NCBI GenBank assembly: GCA_003694975.1
Contig: RFJH01000354.1
Span: 1 to 6,525, forward strand
Origin: Anaerolineae bacterium
GTDB taxonomy: Bacteria; Chloroflexota; Anaerolineae; Anaerolineales; Villigracilaceae
DNA length: 6,525 nt
Direction of reading: 5' to 3'
Shown here: one piece after another, positions 1-6,524 of the stretch
How the letters are laid out: the number at the start of each line of letters is the position of its first letter
Position numbering within the stretch: the stretch's first letter is position 1
The notes under the pieces: model-generated
Told to the model about the DNA's origin: nothing
The model's input: the letters and a program-made list of their open reading frames with translations, nothing else
The model's database searches: none
Translations under genes and position numbers: made by a program

Positions 1-16
1 AAACAGTATACCAGAG

Positions 17-499
17 TCACGGGACGACGTACTCGGCACGCAGGGTGCCGCTTGCATCATAGAGGCGCACCGTCTCACCGGATTCCCAGATGGGCGCGTG
101 CCGGCCCCAATACAGAGCAACCGCCGTATCGCTGCCGGACATGGTATAGACCTGCACCGACCCCTGCGGGTACAGTTTGAAGCGCGGGAAGGTGAACGTG
201 TTGCCGTCCTCGTCGCGGATTTGCCAGTTGGTCATGTCCAGTTCGCCTTCGCCGTTATAACGGATGAGGACGGTCTCCGCGCCGAGGGTCCCGGCACCGA
301 CCACGCTGACAATCTCAACCGGGACGGTCTCCCCGACCTCGGCCTGTGTCACATCGAGGGGCGCGTTCGCGGCAACGGGAGCCACGGGCTGAGTGGGCGC
401 GCGATAGGTACGGTCGTACCAGAACAGGATGAGGCCGGTCACGCAGGCGGAGACGAAGATATTCAATAGGAGATAGAACAGCAACTGACGGCGCTTCAT
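17..499 (-). CDS. Membrane-anchored lamin-tail-domain (LTD) protein, function unknown
   Basis: A 160-residue protein when started at the ATG at 499-497. The N-terminus is MKRRQ followed by one hydrophobic segment (about residues 6-28), then a Pro/Ala-rich linker (about 34-50) and a beta-rich domain (about 60-158). That domain has the lamin-tail pattern: an E-x-V-x-I-like strand, an N-G pair near 82, TNWQIRDEDGNTFTFP at 90-105, a Pro-Gly-type turn after KLYP, and WESGETVRLYD near the end. LTD domains are immunoglobulin-like folds common in secreted and surface proteins, so an extracytoplasmic domain is inferred. VSAC at 16-19 resembles a lipobox, but hydrophobic residues continue past the Cys, so a simple signal anchor is at least as likely. 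Start choice: the frame also has a TTG at 520, but the ATG gives the standard basic-then-hydrophobic N-terminus. The SD-like AGGGGAG (506-500) abuts this ATG with no spacer, which leaves some doubt. The gene begins 22 nt after prmA and is probably cotranscribed with it. Its biological role is not known. Confidence 0.85.
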   Translation of the reverse strand: MKRRQLLFYLLLNIFVSACVTGLILFWYDRTYRAPTQPVAPVAANAPLDVTQAEVGETVPVEIVSVVGAGTLGAETVLIRYNGEGELDMTNWQIRDEDGNTFTFPRFKLYPQGSVQVYTMSGSDTAVALYWGRHAPIWESGETVRLYDASGTLRAEYVVP

Positions 500-506
500 C
501 TCCCCT
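500..506 (-). promoter_or_regulatory. SD-like AGGGGAG abutting the LTD gene ATG
   Basis: The minus strand reads AGGGGAG directly before ATG (499-497), with zero spacer, where 5-10 nt is usual. It may not work as the Shine-Dalgarno for this ATG. The alternative start is the TTG at 520-518, which has GGAAG about 6 nt upstream, inside the end of prmA, and would add seven residues. The site is listed because it leaves the start of the last gene uncertain. Confidence 0.35.
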
Positions 507-521
507 GTATGATAGCACAAT

Positions 522-1424
522 TCAGGCTTCCGGACGATGTAAAAGCCAGGCGACCCAATCCTCCCGCCGACGCTGTTCGCCTCGCGCCAGACCCCGGGTC
601 TGCGCGGCTGCGAGGAGCGCCTCTTCCTGCTCCTGGAGAATCCCGCTCAAAATCAATCCCCCACCCGGAGCGACCAGGTCGCCCAGGCCGTCTTCGAGCA
701 GACGCAGAAGGACCGGTGCGAGGATGTTGGCGAGGACGAGAGGGGCTTGCCGCAAAGAAAACGAGCCGGCGCGTATTTCGGCCACCGAACCGACCTCGAA
801 GGTGACGCCCTCCTCGATACCGTTGGCGGCAGCGTTGTGACGGGCTGCCATGACCGCCGCGGCGTCCACGTCCACGCCGAGGACGCGGCGGGCACCGAGT
901 TTGCGCGCCGCGATGGAAAGAATGCCCGATCCGCACCCAACGTCAATGACTTCGTGGGGTGGTCGGGTGTTGAAGCACATCTCCATCAATTCCAGAGTCA
1001 GTTGAGTGGAAGGGTGCGTCCCGGTGCCGAAGGCCATGCCCGGGTCAATCTTGACCTGAATGCGTTCGGGGTCGGGGGAATCCAGCCAGGGCGGGAGGAC
1101 GATCAGGCGTTCGCCGATGGGGATAGGGTGGAAATGTTCTTTCCAGGCTTCCATCCAATTCCGGTCGTCCAGGGGCGTGAAAGTCGGCGCGGGGAGGGGA
1201 CGGATGCGCCCCAGATACCACAGCGCCTCCTCCACCTGCCGCCGGCGCATCTCGATCTGTTCGTCCACAGGAAGATAGGCGAACACGCGCACCGCGTCCG
1301 GCGGAGCGTCCGCCTCGTGCTCAATGACCACGCCGCGCGGGGCATAACGCGCCAGGACGTCGGCCACCGCCTCGGCCAGTTCACCATCCACGGTGAGAGA
1401 GACTTCCAGCCAGCGTACCCTCAT
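522..1424 (-). CDS. prmA: Ribosomal protein L11 methyltransferase PrmA
   Basis: A 300-residue cytoplasmic, SAM-dependent class I methyltransferase, close to the usual PrmA length. The family trimethylates ribosomal protein L11 at several amino groups. The N-terminal part (about 1-75) fits the small substrate-recognition domain that binds L11. A linker follows, with the family-typical RNWMEAWKEHFHP at 88-100. The catalytic domain shows DPGMAFGTGTHPST (127-140), the SAM-binding glycine motif DVGCGSG (161-167), an acidic post-motif strand GVDVD (183-187), and ANILAPVL (232-239), which is the NIL-type catalytic loop. GGGLILSGIL (254-263) is the later conserved strand. The ATG at 1424 lies 9 nt after the dnaJ stop. 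A GGGGGGA stretch at 1443-1437, inside the last two dnaJ codons, can act as ribosome-binding site with a 12-nt spacer, suggesting translational coupling. prmA directly after dnaJ is a widespread arrangement. The identification is firm. Confidence 0.97.
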   Translation of the reverse strand: MRVRWLEVSLTVDGELAEAVADVLARYAPRGVVIEHEADAPPDAVRVFAYLPVDEQIEMRRRQVEEALWYLGRIRPLPAPTFTPLDDRNWMEAWKEHFHPIPIGERLIVLPPWLDSPDPERIQVKIDPGMAFGTGTHPSTQLTLELMEMCFNTRPPHEVIDVGCGSGILSIAARKLGARRVLGVDVDAAAVMAARHNAAANGIEEGVTFEVGSVAEIRAGSFSLRQAPLVLANILAPVLLRLLEDGLGDLVAPGGGLILSGILQEQEEALLAAAQTRGLARGEQRRREDWVAWLLHRPEA

Positions 1425-1433
1425 CGAGCGCCG

Positions 1434-2552
1434 TCATCCCCCCAACGCTTCATTCAACCAGTCCAGAAAGCCTTTATCCTTGGGTCTGGGTGAGGTACCC
1501 AGCGTGGCGGCCAGTTTCTCGAAGAGTTCGCGCTGCTCGCGGGTCAATTTCGTAGGGATTTCTACATTAACAATGACCAATTGATCGCCACGCCCGTTGC
1601 GCCGCAAGTGGGGCACTCCCTTGCCTTTCAACCGGAAGACCTTGCCCGGTTGCGTACCTGCCGGGATACGCAATTTCTCGCTCCCATCCACGGTGGGGAC
1701 TTCGACCTCCGCACCTAAGGCGGCCTGGGCGACGTTGATATCCAGGTTGAGAAGGATGTCATCGTCGCGACGCCTGAAGAACTTGTGCGGTCGCACGCGC
1801 AGGAGAAGGTACATATCGCCGTTCGGCCCGCCGTAGATGCCCGGCTGCCCCTCTCCCGGCAGGCGCACCTGGGTGCCGGTGTCCACGCCAGCGGGGATGC
1901 GGACGCGTTTGCGCACCGTCTTGCGCTCCAGGCCTTTGCCTTTGCAGGTATGGCAGGGGGTAGAGATGACCTCGCCGCTTCCACCGCAGGTAGGGCAGGT
2001 GCTGGTCTGCACCAGCGAGCCGAGGAAAGTCTGCCGCACCTGACGGATCTCGCCGCTCCCTCCACAGGTGGCGCAGCGGGAAGGAGAGGTGCCCGGTTCC
2101 GCGCCGCTCCCGCCACAGGTCGCGCAGGTCTCGTCGCGCTGGAACTCCACTTCTTTTTCCACGCCGAAGACGGCCTCCTCGAAGGTCAGTTCGACCTCCA
2201 TCTGCAGGTCGCGCCCGCGGCGAGGTGTGCGGCGGCGAGCGCGTCTCCCCACACCAAAGCCGAAACTGCCGAAGAGTTCCTCGAACAGATCGGCGAAGTC
2301 CATGGTGAAATCGGGCATGCCTCCCAGGTCGCCCAGGCCGGCGCGTCCGTAGCGGTCGTAGCGGGCGCGCTTTTCGGGGTCGGAGAGCACGCCGTAGGCT
2401 TCATTAATCTCTTTGAACTTCTCCTCGGCATCCGGCGCGTCGCTCACATCGGGATGGTACTGCCGCGCCAGTCGGCGGAAGGCTGCCTTGATTTCATCCA
2501 GCGAGGCATCGCGAGGGACGCCGAGGATTTCGTAGTAATCGCGGGAGGTCAT
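1434..2552 (-). CDS. dnaJ: Chaperone DnaJ (type I Hsp40)
   Basis: A 372-residue type I J-protein that stimulates DnaK ATP hydrolysis and delivers unfolded clients. The J domain covers about 1-70, with DYYEILGV at 5-12 and the essential HPD triad at 33-35. A Gly/Phe-rich region follows (about 69-102), ending in an unusually basic run with eight Arg in RRARRRTPRRGRD (103-115). The zinc-binding domain has all four CxxCxGxG repeats, at residues 143-150, 160-167, 186-193 and 200-207, so both zinc sites should form. The two C-terminal beta-sandwich client-binding domains run from about 208 to 345. The C-terminus ends in a GFLDWLNEALGG-type tail thought to close the molecule. The start at 2552 is supported by GGGAG at 2569-2565 (12-nt spacer) and by the standard N-terminus. 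The gene starts 17 nt after dnaK, so cotranscription is expected. No defect is visible. Confidence 0.99.
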   Translation of the reverse strand: MTSRDYYEILGVPRDASLDEIKAAFRRLARQYHPDVSDAPDAEEKFKEINEAYGVLSDPEKRARYDRYGRAGLGDLGGMPDFTMDFADLFEELFGSFGFGVGRRARRRTPRRGRDLQMEVELTFEEAVFGVEKEVEFQRDETCATCGGSGAEPGTSPSRCATCGGSGEIRQVRQTFLGSLVQTSTCPTCGGSGEVISTPCHTCKGKGLERKTVRKRVRIPAGVDTGTQVRLPGEGQPGIYGGPNGDMYLLLRVRPHKFFRRRDDDILLNLDINVAQAALGAEVEVPTVDGSEKLRIPAGTQPGKVFRLKGKGVPHLRRNGRGDQLVIVNVEIPTKLTREQRELFEKLAATLGTSPRPKDKGFLDWLNEALGG

Positions 2553-2569
2553 GACGGTTCAAATCTCCC

Positions 2570-4456
2570 TCAATCCACGTCTCTGGCTTCGCCGTCCACC
2601 ACGTCGCCCTGGTCAGCATCTCCGGGGCTCTGAGCACCTCCACCGGCCTGTGGATTCTGGCCGTAGGCCGCCGTACCGACCTCTTGCAACGCCCCCATCA
2701 GGGCCTCCGTAGCCTTCCTGATGGCCTGGCTATCATCGCCCTCCATGACCTTACGAACCTCGGCAATCTTGCTCTCGACCTCCTGCTTCTTCGCCTCAGG
2801 CACTTTGTCACCCAGGTCGCGGAGGGCTTTCTGTGCCGCGTAGACGGCGTTATCGGCCTGATTGCGTGCCTCAACGAGTTCTTTGCGCCTGCGGTCTTCT
2901 TCGGCGTGTTCTTCGGCCTCCTTGCGCATTCGCTCGATCTCCTCTTCGCTCAGGCCGGAGGAGGCGGTGATGGTAATGTGTTGACTGCGACCGGTGGCCT
3001 TGTCCTTCGCCGTGACCTTCAGAATGCCATTGGCATCAATATCGAACGTGACCTCGATCTGCGGCACGCCGCGCGGCGCGGGGGGGATACCGTCCAGAAT
3101 GAATTTCCCCAGCGACTTGTTATCCGCCGCCATGGGGCGCTCCCCCTGCACGACGTGGATTTCCACCTGGGACTGGTTATCCGAGGCCGTGGAGAAAATC
3201 TGGCTCTTGCGCGTTGGAATGGTGGTGTTACGCTCGATGATCGGCGTGGCGACTCCGCCCAGAGTCTCGACGGAAAGAGTCAGGGGAGTGACGTCGAGGA
3301 GCAAGATATCTTTCACCTCTCCACCCAGCACACCGGCCTGAATGGCCGCGCCGACGGCAACGACCTCATCCGGGTTGACGCCCTTGTGGGGTTCTTTGCC
3401 GAAAAGGGAACGCACGGCCTCCTGGATGGCGGGCATACGCGTCATGCCACCGACCAGGATGACCTCGTCCACGTCTTGCGGGGAGAGACCGGCATCCTCC
3501 AACGCCTGATGTACCGGTTGCAACGTGCGCTCGACCAGGTCGGCGGTCAACTGCTCCAGTTTGGCGCGCGTGAGCGTGGTCACGAGATGTTTCGGGCCAG
3601 AGGCATCGGCGGTGATGTACGGCAAGTTGATCTCGGTCTGCAAGACGGTGGAAAGTTCGATCTTCGCCCGTTCGGCGGCCTCCTTCAAACGCTGCAACGC
3701 CTGTCGGTCCTGACGCAGGTCAATGCCGTGCTCCTTCTGGAACTCATCGGCCAGATAGTCCATGATACGCTGGTCGAAGTCATCGCCGCCGAGGAAGGTA
3801 TCGCCGCTGGTGGAGCGCACCTGGAAGACTCCCTCGCCCACCTCCAGGATGGAGATATCGAACGTGCCGCCGCCGAGATCATAAACGGCGATGACCTCGT
3901 CTTTCTTCTTATCCAGGCCATAGGCCAGCGAGGAGGCCGTCGGCTCGTTGATGATGCGCAAGACCTCCAGACCGGCGATTCGGCCTGCGTCCTTGGTCGC
4001 ATTGCGTTGAGAGTCGTTGAAATAGGCGGGGACGGTGATGACGGCCTGAGTCACCGGTTCGCCGAGATACGCCTCGGCGTCCGCCTTGATCTTCGCCAGG
4101 ATCATGGCCGAGATCTCCGGAGGCGAGTACTCCTTGCCCCCCATCACCACGCGCACGTCGCCGTTCGGCGCGGCGGTCACCTTATAGGGGACGCGCTTGC
4201 GCGTGCGTTCCACCTCCGGATCGTCCGCCTTGCGCCCCATAAAGCGCTTGATGGAGAAAATGGTGTTCTCCGGGTTGACGATGGCCTGGTTGCGCGCCAC
4301 CCGCCCGACCAGGCGTTCGTTGTTCTTGTTGATTGCCACCACCGAGGGGACAAGCCGCTCTCCCTCCGCAGAGGGGATGACGACCGGAGCACCGCCGCTC
4401 ATCACCGCAGCGACGGAGTTCGTTGTACCCAAATCAATGCCGATGATCTTTCCCAT
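2570..4456 (-). CDS. dnaK: Molecular chaperone DnaK (Hsp70)
   Basis: A 628-residue cytoplasmic ATP-driven chaperone of normal length. The nucleotide-binding domain (about 1-380) holds the three Hsp70 signatures: IDLGTTNS at 7-14, VYDLGGGTFDISIL at 191-204 (catalytic-site Thr at 198), and VILVGGMTRMPAIQE at 332-346. The interdomain linker is DILLLDVTPLTL (383-394). The substrate-binding beta domain covers about 395-500, including NTTIPTRKSQIFSTA, and a helical lid follows to about 600. The tail is disordered, rich in Gly, Gln and Asp, ending GDVVDGEARDVD. The segment at about 72-98 between FMGR and the VMGGKEY region is present here but absent from Bacillus-type DnaK. GGAG at 4469-4466, with a 9-nt spacer, supports the ATG at 4456. 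The gene lies 42 nt after grpE and 17 nt before dnaJ, its two partners in the refolding cycle. Expression should follow the CIRCE-controlled promoter upstream of hrcA. Confidence 0.99.
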   Translation of the reverse strand: MGKIIGIDLGTTNSVAAVMSGGAPVVIPSAEGERLVPSVVAINKNNERLVGRVARNQAIVNPENTIFSIKRFMGRKADDPEVERTRKRVPYKVTAAPNGDVRVVMGGKEYSPPEISAMILAKIKADAEAYLGEPVTQAVITVPAYFNDSQRNATKDAGRIAGLEVLRIINEPTASSLAYGLDKKKDEVIAVYDLGGGTFDISILEVGEGVFQVRSTSGDTFLGGDDFDQRIMDYLADEFQKEHGIDLRQDRQALQRLKEAAERAKIELSTVLQTEINLPYITADASGPKHLVTTLTRAKLEQLTADLVERTLQPVHQALEDAGLSPQDVDEVILVGGMTRMPAIQEAVRSLFGKEPHKGVNPDEVVAVGAAIQAGVLGGEVKDILLLDVTPLTLSVETLGGVATPIIERNTTIPTRKSQIFSTASDNQSQVEIHVVQGERPMAADNKSLGKFILDGIPPAPRGVPQIEVTFDIDANGILKVTAKDKATGRSQHITITASSGLSEEEIERMRKEAEEHAEEDRRRKELVEARNQADNAVYAAQKALRDLGDKVPEAKKQEVESKIAEVRKVMEGDDSQAIRKATEALMGALQEVGTAAYGQNPQAGGGAQSPGDADQGDVVDGEARDVD

Positions 4457-4498
4457 GAAACATCACTCCAGAAATCAAGCATCCCAAAGGACGCGGTG

Positions 4499-5104
4499 TC
4501 ACTGCGCCACCCGCACCAGAGCAGGACGAATGACGCGATCCCCAAGCATATACCCCTGTTGTACAACCTCGATGACCTGGCCACTCTCGTGCTCCTCGCT
4601 GGGTTCGTGGGAGATGGCCTCGTGGAAGTTGGGGTCGAACATCTTGCCTTCCGCCTCAATGCGTGTGACGCCCTCGGCGGTCAGGATGGATTGCAACTTT
4701 CGATAAACCAACTCGATCCCCTCCACCCAGTCTTTGACGTTCTCGTCGGCGGGGCGGTTCTGCAAAGCGCGCTCCAGGTCATCCAGGATGGGCAAGAAGC
4801 GCGTGATGATATCGCCGCGCATGGCCTGATAGAGTTTGTCGTTCTCGCGCTCCATGCGCTTGCGGAAATTGATGAACTCGGCCTGAGCACGCTGCCAGCC
4901 ATCCAGGTACTCAGCAGCCTTCGCCTCGGCCTCCTCCAGTTTCCGCGTCAACTCTTCGACCGAGGCGGTCGCCTCCTCTGAGGCCGCTTCCGCCTCGCTC
5001 TGGACCTCAGGGGACGTCTCCGGCTCCCGAGCGGCTTCCTCGGCCGGGGCCTGTTCCTCTGCTGTCACTTCGGGTTGGGTCTTCTCTTTTTTTCTTTTGC
5101 TCAT
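4499..5104 (-). CDS. grpE: Nucleotide-exchange factor GrpE
   Basis: A 201-residue cochaperone that releases ADP from DnaK and so resets the chaperone cycle. The first 45 or so residues are low-complexity: a basic start (MSKRKKEK) then Glu/Ala-rich acidic sequence, a disordered tail common in GrpE. Residues about 47-95 have the heptad-like pattern of the long dimerising helix, including WQRAQAEFINFRKRMERE at 70-87. A helical bundle follows (LPILDDLERAL, 104-114). The C-terminal beta domain has MFDPNFHEAI (155-164) and the GrpE signature ending GYMLGDRVIRPALVRV (184-199). The ATG at 5104 is preceded by GAGGTG at 5120-5115 with a 10-nt spacer. The 86-nt gap after hrcA is the largest in the operon, but I see no promoter, operator or strong terminator in it. 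GrpE dimers in some species act as a thermosensor, but nothing here shows that directly. Confidence 0.98.
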   Translation of the reverse strand: MSKRKKEKTQPEVTAEEQAPAEEAAREPETSPEVQSEAEAASEEATASVEELTRKLEEAEAKAAEYLDGWQRAQAEFINFRKRMERENDKLYQAMRGDIITRFLPILDDLERALQNRPADENVKDWVEGIELVYRKLQSILTAEGVTRIEAEGKMFDPNFHEAISHEPSEEHESGQVIEVVQQGYMLGDRVIRPALVRVAQ

Positions 5105-5190
5105 CGTATCGGTTCACCTCGAAACAAAGATGATTTCACCGGACGAGCCGGCCTGTGCGGCATCGGCACGAGAGACGCGCCAGCCTATGA

Positions 5191-6234
5191 CTAGGCCTGC
5201 CCGCCCGCCAGAGTCTCCTGAATCAGGTCGCTCAACAGATAGGCGACAAAACGCACAGTAGGGATGGTGCGCGTGTAGGACATGCGCATCGGTCCCAGCA
5301 CCCCCAGCGTACCGGTGACCAACCCCGGAACGCCGTAACGCGCCAGGATCATCGAGCACTGATGCAGTTCTTCCCACGTCCCTTCGCCACCGATCAGGAT
5401 TTGCAAGCCGCCCACGTTGCTCTTCATCACCGTGCGCGCTAGTAAGTCCTGCAACAGAGAACGTTCCTCGATCAGGCGCAACGCGCGGCGCGCTTCCCCC
5501 GAAGCGGTGAACTCCGGTTCGGAAAGCACATTGGTCAGGCCATCAATGTACACCTCTCCGGAGACGCGTTCATCCGCGGCGCGCATATCGCGCAGGAGCA
5601 CGGTCAGGACATCGTTCTCCAGGGCATCAGTGCGAGAAGACAGAGTTGCGATTTCGTCCGCACTGCGACCCGCACAAAGGCGATTCAGTTGCTCGGCCAC
5701 ACGGCTGAGGCGCTCCTGCGAGACCGGCTCGGCCAGGGTCAGAATCTGCTGCAGCACCTCGCCACCGGCCAGGACGAGCACCATGAGCACCTGTCGCCCC
5801 TGGGTGGAAATCAATTCGAGGTGCTTATAGCGCGCCTTCTCTGCATGGGGCGCGGTGACCAGGGAGACGGCTCGCGATTGATGCGCCAACACGGAAGCGG
5901 CCAGATGCATCCACTCCTCGATATCGTGGCGCGCCTGGAAGAACTGATGCGTGATGGTGTGCTGCACCTCGGAGGGCAACTCTACCTGATTCACCAGTTG
6001 CCCGACGAAGTAACGATATCCATCCTCAGTAGGGACGCGGCCCGCCGAGGTGTGGGGTTGAGTCAGATAGCCCATCTCGGTCAGCGCGGCCAGTTCGTTG
6101 CGCACCGTCGCCGGGCTGACATCCAGGCGATAGCGCTCCACCAGGCGCTTCGAGCCGACCGGCTGGGCCGTCTCGATATACTCGCGCACCACCAGCATCA
6201 GGATTCTCTTTTGACGTTCGGTCAGTTCGGTCAT
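5191..6234 (-). CDS. hrcA: Heat-inducible transcription repressor HrcA
   Basis: A 347-residue repressor that binds CIRCE as a dimer and blocks chaperone operon transcription. In known systems its activity depends on GroEL, which links repression to the load of unfolded protein. The winged-helix DNA-binding domain is at about 1-75, with PVGSKRL at 25-31, SPATVRNEL (recognition region) at 40-48 and HTSAGRVPT at 61-69. The middle holds the dimerisation/insert region. The C-terminal part has the family motifs IGGEG at 281-285 and GVLGPMRMSY at 311-320. Length is typical. The ATG at 6234 gives the standard N-terminus (MTELTERQKRIL), with GTGAGG at 6245-6240 as ribosome-binding site (5-nt spacer). 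It is the first gene after a perfect CIRCE element and its promoter, so negative autoregulation is the expected control. No groES-groEL is in the window, so the usual GroEL modulator must be encoded elsewhere. Confidence 0.98.
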   Translation of the reverse strand: MTELTERQKRILMLVVREYIETAQPVGSKRLVERYRLDVSPATVRNELAALTEMGYLTQPHTSAGRVPTEDGYRYFVGQLVNQVELPSEVQHTITHQFFQARHDIEEWMHLAASVLAHQSRAVSLVTAPHAEKARYKHLELISTQGRQVLMVLVLAGGEVLQQILTLAEPVSQERLSRVAEQLNRLCAGRSADEIATLSSRTDALENDVLTVLLRDMRAADERVSGEVYIDGLTNVLSEPEFTASGEARRALRLIEERSLLQDLLARTVMKSNVGGLQILIGGEGTWEELHQCSMILARYGVPGLVTGTLGVLGPMRMSYTRTIPTVRFVAYLLSDLIQETLAGGQA

Positions 6235-6253
6235 AAAGGCCTCACACGGAAGT

Positions 6254-6280
6254 TTAGCACTCTCGCTTCGAGAGTGCTAA
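6254..6280 (-). promoter_or_regulatory. CIRCE operator (HrcA-binding inverted repeat)
   Basis: The sequence reads TTAGCACTC, nine bases, then GAGTGCTAA, an exact match to the CIRCE consensus on both half-sites. It lies 19 bp upstream of the hrcA ATG and just downstream of the predicted transcription start, where bound HrcA would block initiation or early elongation. The symmetry runs beyond the consensus: bases 6253-6265 and 6269-6281 are perfect 13-bp inverted arms around a 3-base centre. In the RNA this would form a hairpin near the 5' end of the message. Confidence 0.97.
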
Positions 6281-6290
6281 AACTGCATTT

Positions 6291-6524
6291 CTAATGATAA
6301 CATGTCTGCAAAAAGGCGTCAATGAACACGGTTTCCCCGACCAATTGCTCTGCTATTGTTTTAACGGATTCTGTGCTAAACTCTATTTTGTACCCCATTT
6401 CGGCGAGTTGCTCCACATCTCTATCCCTAAGTATCTATCCGAAAAATCTTTTGATCACAGGGATCGCTCTAATGGTAGAAGCCAAGACGGTGGCCGAGTA
6501 GGTGCGAAGCACCGTATCGAGGCC
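6291..6524 (-). other. Upstream AT-rich stretch with an interrupted minus-strand reading frame
   Basis: This segment is much more AT-rich than the genes (about 41% GC by hand count over 6281-6480). On the minus strand, in the frame whose first full codon is 6524-6522, 29 sense codons run from the window edge to a TAG at 6437-6435. Another 47 sense codons then run to a TAG at 6293-6291. The second part reads like protein (for example DRDVEQLAEMGYKIEF and TIAEQLVGETVFIDAF), and its last codons overlap the hrcA promoter. A GTG at 6416-6414, with AGGGA 7 nt upstream, could start a 41-residue peptide. It could be the decayed 3' end of an upstream gene, a small overlapping gene, or chance openness in AT-rich DNA. 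I do not recognise the sequence. It uses ATA, AGA and ACA codons that are rare in the operon. Confidence 0.25.
6294..6322 (-). promoter_or_regulatory. Sigma-70/sigma-A-type promoter of the hrcA operon
   Basis: On the minus strand a -35 box TTGACG (6322-6317) is followed by an exact 17-bp spacer and a -10 box TATCAT (6299-6294). Each box differs from the consensus hexamer at one base (TTGACA) or one base (TATAAT, C for A). The start of transcription is expected at about 6288-6286, which puts the CIRCE repeat some 6-8 nt inside the transcript and gives a 5' leader of roughly 53 nt before the hrcA ATG. Promoter plus CIRCE is the standard HrcA-controlled architecture. No alternative heat-shock sigma motif is needed. 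Confidence 0.87.

Noticed and set aside
747..1493. 248-codon plus-strand frame opposite prmA, and similar frames opposite dnaJ (1785-2633) and hrcA (5689-6294)
   Set aside because: All are antisense to confidently identified genes, with His-, Arg-, Gly- or Ser-rich translations typical of shadows. No plausible ribosome-binding site or promoter stands out.
2684..4981. Very long (765-codon) open frame on the plus strand, opposite dnaK and grpE
   Set aside because: It is a codon-bias shadow. Long open frames antisense to hsp70 genes are a known artefact and have been misnamed as NAD-specific glutamate dehydrogenase. The minus strand encodes unmistakable DnaK and GrpE, and the plus-strand product shows no family motif.
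5105..5190. Hidden promoter, operator or attenuator in the 86-nt hrcA-grpE gap
   Set aside because: No -35/-10 pair with proper spacing, no CIRCE half-site, and only a 4-bp CCGG stem. Only the grpE ribosome-binding site can be supported.
6371..6379. Possible second CIRCE half-site (minus strand TTAGCACAG)
   Set aside because: Seven of nine bases match one half-site, but there is no matching partner half-site at the 9-base spacing.
6361..6389. Divergent plus-strand promoter TTAACG-N17-TATTTT
   Set aside because: Both hexamers are weak, the region is AT-rich so such matches are expected, and no convincing gene lies downstream on the plus strand inside the window.
6322..6501. 59-codon plus-strand ORF with ATG at 6322 in the upstream region
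   Set aside because: The translation is Ser/Leu-rich and low in charge, as expected for the reverse strand of AT-rich DNA. It overlaps the hrcA promoter head-on, and the AAGG upstream of the ATG is weak. No family was recognised.
6501..6513. Small hairpin GGTGC-GAA-GCACC
   Set aside because: The stem is only 5 bp and no T-run follows on either strand, so it is not a terminator. It matches no RNA family I recognise.
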